64,000 bases of DNA from Saprospiraceae bacterium (GTDB lineage: Bacteria > Bacteroidota > Bacteroidia > Chitinophagales > Saprospiraceae), in the NCBI GenBank assembly GCA_016710265.1, contig JADJJL010000001.1, positions 744,001 to 808,000 of the forward strand, read 5' to 3'. Position 1 is the stretch's first letter. The number at the start of each line of letters is the position of its first letter. The position numbers and the translations under genes are program-made. Under the pieces are notes generated by a model. That model saw only the letters and a list, made by a program, of their open reading frames with translations, had not been told where the DNA came from and searched no databases. This document shows, in pieces, positions 59,102 to 64,000 of the stretch.

Positions 59102-59109
59102 TAACTTTG
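59102..59109 (+). promoter_or_regulatory. Bacteroidota -7 promoter box for the M28 peptidase gene
   Basis: TAACTTTG fits TAnnTTTG, 47 bp before ATG 59157. A weak inverted repeat GTATCAAG (58992) / CTTGATAC (59076) lies upstream. Confidence 0.5.
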
Positions 59110-59156
59110 TTCTTTTTTACCCAGGATCTGATCATTCATTTAAAGCAACAAATATT

Positions 59157-60590
59157 ATGTTTTTCTGCGTTCCAACTATAATTTCTAACACTTTTTCTAT
59201 AAAATCAACCATTTTTTACTTTTCGCTTTCTCTGACTTTTTTATATCCTTTAAACATTATTTACTCACAAAATACTGATAAACAAGCATTTGTTATCAAG
59301 AGCTTTTATGATGAAGCCTTGGAAAAGCAATATTCTTACCAGTGGCTTGAATTTTTATCAGAAAAGATAGGAGGTAGAATTGCTGGTTCTCCACAAAGTT
59401 TGGCTGCTGTAGAATTTACACATCAAGTCCTGGATAGTTTAGGTGCTGATACGGTTTGGAATCAAGCTTGCGAAATCGATTATTGGTATAGAGGAAAAGC
59501 TGAAGTGGTCCGATTGGTAGGACACGCGGAATATGGAGATCGCACATTAAGGGCACTTGCTTTAGGCGGCTCTGGAGCAAGTCCCAATGGTGGATTGACG
59601 GGAGAAGTAATAGAGTTTAAAAGTTTGGATGAAGCACGAGCTGCGGGACCGAAAATCAAGGATAAAATTGTCTATTTTTCGAGACCTTTTGACAACAAAT
59701 TTTTTAAGACTTTCCATGCTTATGGATCTGCGGTAGATCAAAGGGCTTATGGGCCTAACCTTGCTTCAAAATTGGGTGCTAAAGCATGCATTATTCGATC
59801 CATGACGGGTCGTATGGATACCTTCCCTCATACAGGCGGAACCTTGTGGGAAGATGGAGTAAAGCCCATTCCTGCTTTGGCGATCAGCACCATAGATGCG
59901 GCTTTTCTGACGGAAGCCATTCGCAAAAGTCCTGCAAAAATTTATGTTGAAACCCATTGTGAAAACAGAGGCAAAAAAATTTCATATTCTGTAATTGCTG
60001 AAATAAAAGGTTCTGAAAAACCAGATGAGATTATTTTGGTGGGCGGTCATTTGGATTCATGGGATGTCGGAGGTGGAGCACACGATGATGGAGCAGGTTG
60101 TGTGCATTCCATGGAAGTCTTTTCCATTTTAAAAAATTTAAAGTATAAACCAAGAAGGACTTTGCGTTGTGTACTTTTCATGAATGAAGAAAATGGATTA
60201 GCGGGAGGTCGAACGTATGCAGAAATATCCAATAAAAATGGAGAATACCACTTTGCAGCCATTGAAAGCGATGCAGGCGGATTTACACCACTAGGATTTG
60301 GTTTTGATGCTGATACCGCTTTTGTTAAAAAATATTCATCTTATTTTTCCCAATGGGACGAGCTATTATCACCCTATGGACTTAAACTAAACAAAGGTGG
60401 AGGTGGCGCTGACATTGGCCCTCTTAAAAGTCAAAAAGGAATTTTATTTGGATTGAGTCCAGATTCCCAAAGGTATTTTGATTATCATCACACAGCTCAA
60501 GATCGAATCTATACTGTACATCCCAGAGAATTGGCTTTAGGTTCTGCTGCGATGGCCAGTTTGGTGTATTTACTGGACCAAATACCTTAG
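59157..60590 (+). CDS. M28-family metallopeptidase, carboxypeptidase Q-like
   Basis: 477-residue exported peptidase. The signal or anchor is about residues 18-38. A protease-associated insert (about 115-260) precedes the catalytic core with the di-zinc ligands: His298 and Asp in 'VGGHLDSWDVGGGAHDDGAG', the catalytic/ligand Glu pair in 'FMNEENGLAGGRTY', 'AIESDAGGF' (Asp) and the last His in 'YFDYHHTAQDRIY'. It would release amino acids or dipeptides from peptides in the periplasm or outside. Its stop is directly followed by the mutY ATG, so the two genes may be co-transcribed. Confidence 0.9.
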   Translation: MFFCVPTIISNTFSIKSTIFYFSLSLTFLYPLNIIYSQNTDKQAFVIKSFYDEALEKQYSYQWLEFLSEKIGGRIAGSPQSLAAVEFTHQVLDSLGADTVWNQACEIDYWYRGKAEVVRLVGHAEYGDRTLRALALGGSGASPNGGLTGEVIEFKSLDEARAAGPKIKDKIVYFSRPFDNKFFKTFHAYGSAVDQRAYGPNLASKLGAKACIIRSMTGRMDTFPHTGGTLWEDGVKPIPALAISTIDAAFLTEAIRKSPAKIYVETHCENRGKKISYSVIAEIKGSEKPDEIILVGGHLDSWDVGGGAHDDGAGCVHSMEVFSILKNLKYKPRRTLRCVLFMNEENGLAGGRTYAEISNKNGEYHFAAIESDAGGFTPLGFGFDADTAFVKKYSSYFSQWDELLSPYGLKLNKGGGGADIGPLKSQKGILFGLSPDSQRYFDYHHTAQDRIYTVHPRELALGSAAMASLVYLLDQIP

Positions 60591-61682
60591 ATGGGGACAA
60601 TTTCTCCAATATCATTTAGAAAGAAACTATTGACCTGGTCTGAAGAGCATCCTAGAAATTTGCCTTGGACCAACATTGTAGATCCTTATACTATATGGAT
60701 TTCAGAGGTAATCTTACAACAAACACGAGCAGAACAGGCAATTCCATATTATCAAAAATTGATGAAAAGCTTTCCATCTCTTGCGCATCTGGCAAATTCT
60801 TCGCTGGATGAATTGCTCTTGATTTGGGAAGGTTTGGGTTATTATTCAAGAGCAAGAAATCTGCACAAGGCTGCAAAATTCATTCAAAACGAACTGAATG
60901 GAGTTTTCCCAAACACTTATAGCGAAATTTTAAAATTACCCGGGGTAGGTGATTATACCGCAGCTGCAATTTCCTCATTTGCATTCAAACTAGCTTTTCC
61001 GGTTGTGGATGGCAATGTGGTAAGGGTTTTGGGTAGATTATGTGGAGTTGAATCTAGTTTTCATTCTACTGAAGGCAGAAAACAATTTTATCAACTTGCC
61101 AATCAATTTTTAGATCAAAAAGTTCCGGATCTATACAATCAAGCCATTATGGATTTTGGAGCTACTCATTGCCTTCCAAGTAATCCGCTTTGCAATAGTT
61201 GTCCATTTCATTTACAATGTACTGCATATAAAATTGGGAGAATTCAAGATTTTCCAATCAAAAAATCAAGACAAAAGTCTTCCGAAAAGTTTTTACATTA
61301 TTTTCTTTTGCAGGATTCCAAAGATCGAATTATTATAAGACAAAGGGACGATCGCAGTATTTGGAAGAATTTATTCGAACTGCCCGGTCTATTTTTGGAT
61401 CAAGAAAAAACGCTCACAGCTCCACAAATCAAAAAAAATCTAAGACTGTTTGGTATTGCATTAAATAATTATAAAATATTGAAAATCAAGCAATACCATC
61501 ACTTATTAACCCATTTGAAATTAAATATTAAGTTTTATATCATCCATTATGATGGTTTAAAAGATCAGAAAACCTTGAATAAAATTCAAATGGTAGAAAT
61601 AAAAACCTTATCGAAATATGCATTTCCTAAAATAATTCGTCTATTTTTAGACCAAAATCTAAATCGTCGCTATGCTAAATAG
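60591..61682 (+). CDS. mutY: A/G-specific adenine DNA glycosylase
   Basis: 363-residue base excision enzyme that removes A opposite 8-oxoguanine. Seen: 'WISEVILQQTRAEQAIPYYQKL' with the catalytic Glu, the helix-hairpin-helix 'LKLPGVGDYTAAAISSFAFKLAFPVVDGNVVRVLGRLCG' with catalytic Asp, the iron-sulfur loop 'CLPSNPLCNSCPFHLQC', and a C-terminal NUDIX-like domain ('YFLLQDSKDRIIIRQRDDRSIWKNLFELPG'). The stop overlaps ssb by 11 bp. mutY-ssb-gldE-gldD is a familiar Bacteroidota order. Confidence 0.95.
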   Translation: MGTISPISFRKKLLTWSEEHPRNLPWTNIVDPYTIWISEVILQQTRAEQAIPYYQKLMKSFPSLAHLANSSLDELLLIWEGLGYYSRARNLHKAAKFIQNELNGVFPNTYSEILKLPGVGDYTAAAISSFAFKLAFPVVDGNVVRVLGRLCGVESSFHSTEGRKQFYQLANQFLDQKVPDLYNQAIMDFGATHCLPSNPLCNSCPFHLQCTAYKIGRIQDFPIKKSRQKSSEKFLHYFLLQDSKDRIIIRQRDDRSIWKNLFELPGLFLDQEKTLTAPQIKKNLRLFGIALNNYKILKIKQYHHLLTHLKLNIKFYIIHYDGLKDQKTLNKIQMVEIKTLSKYAFPKIIRLFLDQNLNRRYAK

Positions 61683-62094
61683 AGTGATGCTCATTGGAAA
61701 TCTAGGAAAAGATCCGGAATTCAGGACGACAGAATCTGGTGTTTTACGAGCGCATATTGTATTAGCAACCAATGACACTTACAAGGACCGCAATGGCCAA
61801 ATTCAGAAAATAACAGATTGGCATGATGTAGTTGTTTGGAGGACACTGGCAGAAAAAGCAAGGATTTTAAAAAAGGGGATGCTAGTATATATTGAAGGAA
61901 AGCTGACCCACAGAAAATGGACGGATAAAGATGGAAACGACCACCATGGAACGGAAATCTCTGTCGAAATCCTTAGAATATTGGAAAAAAGAGACAATTA
62001 CGGCCATCAAAATTATCGAAAGCAAGAAAATCACCTTCCTTCCGAAGAAACCCATGAAAGCAGATTGACTGAATCAGATGAACCTGGCCAATAA
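61672..62094 (+). CDS. ssb: Single-stranded DNA-binding protein
   Basis: 140-residue protein with an OB fold: 'MLNRVMLIGNLGKDPEFRTTESGVLRAHIVLATNDTYKDRNGQIQKITDWHDVVVWRTLAEKARILKKGMLVYIEGKLTHRKWTDKDGNDHHGTEISVEILRIL'. The tail is short and acidic and lacks a clear D-D-I-P-F end: it ends ESDEPGQ, which is unlike the classic partner-binding tip. It protects single-stranded DNA in replication and repair. Start overlaps mutY by 11 bp. Confidence 0.94.
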   Translation: MLNRVMLIGNLGKDPEFRTTESGVLRAHIVLATNDTYKDRNGQIQKITDWHDVVVWRTLAEKARILKKGMLVYIEGKLTHRKWTDKDGNDHHGTEISVEILRILEKRDNYGHQNYRKQENHLPSEETHESRLTESDEPGQ

Positions 62095-62125
62095 TTCTTT
62101 GTTCAGTAAACCTCAAATCTTTTAA

Positions 62126-63538
62126 TTGGAACCATCTGACCCTTATTCGAGTAATCTCCTGATAGCCCTGCTGGGATTTCTGTACCTTGATTTTTATGCA
62201 ATTGGCCTTATCCTATTTTTTATTTTTTTGGTGATTCTATCTGGTCTGTTTAGTGGATCCGAAGTTGCATACATGTCTTTGTCTCCGACCAATCTCGAAA
62301 GTCTTGAAGAAGAAGATAGTGATGCTGCAAGAAGAGTAATCCAAATGCGTCACAAGGTCAAACATTTTATTGCCCTTATTTTGGTTTGCAACACGATCGT
62401 CAATATTGGCATTGCTTTACTGTTGGAGCATATATTGTCAAGTTATGTTCCTGCCTCTAGTTATGTGGGTATATCCACATGGATCATTTCGCAATTTGGA
62501 TGGGTATCTGTAGAACCTGATCAAATTAATCATATATTTAATTTTATCATTGCTGTTATTGGCGCTACTTCCATCATCATTTTCTTTGGTGAAATCATGC
62601 CAAAAATATATAGCCAGATTCACAATGTGCGGTTTGCAAAATCAATGTCTCTGCCATTAAAGGTTCTTGAATTTTTTGTCTCTCCATTTACATACCCGTT
62701 GGTTGCACTTAGTACAAGGGTAGAAAAACATTTATTAGAAAGAAAGCTTGGTACATCGAGCACAGCGAGAGAGGATTTGGATGCAGCCATTGATTTGGCA
62801 GTCAGTGATGGGATGAACAGTTCTAATCAAGTAGAAATGTTGAAAGGAATCATTAAATTTAACGATGTATCGGTTTCACAAGTAATGACCTCAAGAACTG
62901 AAGTTTGTGGAATAGATTTAAAAGCACCATTTGAAGAAGTGCTACAAATTGTGAAAGAAAATGGATATTCTCGCTTTCCTATTTATATTGAAGATTTTGA
63001 TAAAATTACCGGAATACTATATGCCAAAGATCTAATCAGCCATCTTGATAAAGGAAATGAATTTGAATGGCAAAATTTGATTCGTTCCAACTTACTTTAT
63101 GTTCCTGAAACCCGTAAAATTCATGATCTGTTGAATGATTTTCAAGTCAAAAAATTACACATGTCCATCGTTGTCGATGAATATGGAGGCACAAGCGGAA
63201 TTGTGACTTTGGAAGACATCATGGAAGAAATAGTAGGAGAGATTTCTGACGAGTTTGATGATGATGGAGATCTTAACTTTACCAGATTGGATGCCAATAA
63301 TTATGTCTTCGAAGGAAAAACTCTCATCAATGATATGTGTAGAGTGGTTGGAGTAGATTTATCGGATATGGACTTGCACAGAGGCTCTGCAGATAGTATC
63401 GCAGGCCTGATTCTCGAACACACCGGAGAAATGCCTAAAAAAGACCAGGAGCTTAGTATTCTCAATATTAAACTCAAGGTCCTTTCGGTCAGTAAAAAAA
63501 GAATTGAGAAAATTCAAATCACCACATTCCAACTCTAA
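62126..63538 (+). CDS. gldE: Gliding motility protein GldE
   Basis: 470-residue inner-membrane protein from TTG 62126 (MEPSDPYSSNLL), the usual GldE beginning. DUF21 domain ('FLVILSGLFSGSEVAYMSLSPTNLESLEEEDSDAARRV', 'FGEIMPKIY'), two CBS domains ('VMTSRTEVCGIDLKAPFEEVLQIV', 'SIVVDEYGGTSGIVTLEDIMEEIVGEISDEFDDDGD') and a CorC-HlyC end. GldE belongs to the T9SS-linked gliding machinery and partners GldD, whose gene begins 5 bp after this stop. Shares ancestry with the CorC-like protein at 41219. Confidence 0.94.
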   Translation: MEPSDPYSSNLLIALLGFLYLDFYAIGLILFFIFLVILSGLFSGSEVAYMSLSPTNLESLEEEDSDAARRVIQMRHKVKHFIALILVCNTIVNIGIALLLEHILSSYVPASSYVGISTWIISQFGWVSVEPDQINHIFNFIIAVIGATSIIIFFGEIMPKIYSQIHNVRFAKSMSLPLKVLEFFVSPFTYPLVALSTRVEKHLLERKLGTSSTAREDLDAAIDLAVSDGMNSSNQVEMLKGIIKFNDVSVSQVMTSRTEVCGIDLKAPFEEVLQIVKENGYSRFPIYIEDFDKITGILYAKDLISHLDKGNEFEWQNLIRSNLLYVPETRKIHDLLNDFQVKKLHMSIVVDEYGGTSGIVTLEDIMEEIVGEISDEFDDDGDLNFTRLDANNYVFEGKTLINDMCRVVGVDLSDMDLHRGSADSIAGLILEHTGEMPKKDQELSILNIKLKVLSVSKKRIEKIQITTFQL

Positions 63539-63543
63539 GATTA

Positions 63544-64000
63544 ATGAATTTCAAAAAATTTATTTTTTCCAAACAGTTCTTTTCTATTTTATTAATTTCA
63601 TTTCTATTATGTTCCTGTGAAGAAAGAACCTATACTCCCAAACCGCGGACTTTTCCAAGAGTAGAATTACCAGCACATGAATACACGGCTTTTCAGGAAA
63701 TGGATTGTCCATTTAAATTTGATATGCCAGTTTATTGTAAAGTTGAAAAAGATTCTACTTTTTTTGATGAAAAAGCTCCAAGTAAATGCTGGTTTAATCT
63801 TGAATTTCCAACATTGAATGGAAGTCTATATTGTTCTTATCAAGACATTGGAAGTAAAAAAGACCTTGAGAAATACATCAATGAAGCTTTCAGAATGGTG
63901 AAAGAGCATCACATCAAAGCCGATTATATTGAAGAACTACCTTATAGTAAAGAGAATCGTGTCTTTGGTATGATCTTCAATTTGGAAGGCGCTGCTGCGT
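63544..64000 (+). CDS. gldD: Gliding motility lipoprotein GldD (5' part, cut by window edge)
   Basis: First 152 residues of a lipoprotein; the gene continues beyond the right edge. The signal ends in a lipobox (LCSC, Cys at about residue 25), so it is anchored in the envelope. 'MDCPFKFDMPVYCKVEKDSTFF', 'KCWFNLEFPTLNGSLYCSYQ', 'MVKEHHIKADYIEELPYS' and 'VFGMIFNLEGAAA' match GldD. It is needed for gliding and T9SS secretion in Flavobacterium-type bacteria. Confidence 0.92.
   Translation, partial: MNFKKFIFSKQFFSILLISFLLCSCEERTYTPKPRTFPRVELPAHEYTAFQEMDCPFKFDMPVYCKVEKDSTFFDEKAPSKCWFNLEFPTLNGSLYCSYQDIGSKKDLEKYINEAFRMVKEHHIKADYIEELPYSKENRVFGMIFNLEGAAA

Overview
The window looks like a chromosomal segment from a low-GC Bacteroidota bacterium, most likely Saprospiraceae or a close relative. 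Evidence: several proteins end in type IX secretion (T9SS) sorting domains; gldE-gldD follow mutY-ssb, a common Bacteroidota order; families typical of the phylum are present (DUF3109, DUF2851, DUF3078, RemB-like barrel, RprXY-like two-component pair); and many genes have the Bacteroidota -7 promoter box TAnnTTTG a short distance before the start. I found no tRNA, rRNA, CRISPR array, intact insertion sequence or prophage. Taxonomy is inferred from gene content, not from a search.

Layout. 1-9.4 kb: a large gliding-associated surface protein, an oligosaccharide flippase, then two T9SS cargo proteins (beta-helix and PKD types) behind a long, possibly structured leader. 9.6-16.5 kb: a lipoprotein, a YbeY endoribonuclease fused to an alkyltransferase-like domain, a DUF2147 protein, a small conserved protein, a GH113-like glycosidase, a histidine kinase/response regulator pair and a DUF3109 protein. 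16.6-22.4 kb: a gingipain-like T9SS protein, then a BlaI repressor / BlaR1 metalloprotease / PDZ protein operon with two palindromes around its promoter. 22.7-27 kb: a membrane-anchored actin-fold-like protein, then a three-gene cassette of SET methyltransferase, ATP-grasp ligase and an ATP-grasp-SET fusion. This cassette is the best candidate here for a poorly described system.

27.1-43.7 kb is mostly core: topoisomerase IV subunit A, MurA with Asp in place of the fosfomycin-target Cys, RemB-like barrel, LpxK, a PorT-like barrel, and the elongation cluster mreB-mreC-mreD-mrdA followed by folA and DUF2851, then a CorC/CNNM-type membrane protein and a MacB-like permease. 43.8-48.4 kb: release factor 1, a DUF547 protein, and a three-gene arsenosugar-type cluster (AhpD-like protein, ArsS radical SAM enzyme, TIGR04283-type glycosyltransferase) with no arsM in view. 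48.5-55.6 kb: T9SS and OmpA proteins, a tandem segmental duplication that truncated an OmpA-family paralogue and left a decayed fragment of the adjacent tyrosine phosphatase gene, ferritin, and secreted proteins. 55.7-64 kb: an acetyltransferase plus polysaccharide deacetylase pair, a DUF3078 barrel, an M28 peptidase, and mutY-ssb-gldE-gldD, the last cut by the window edge.

Together the genes describe a Gram-negative envelope with elongasome, lipid A synthesis, surface polysaccharide export and gliding/T9SS machinery, with a few accessory systems inserted between core operons.
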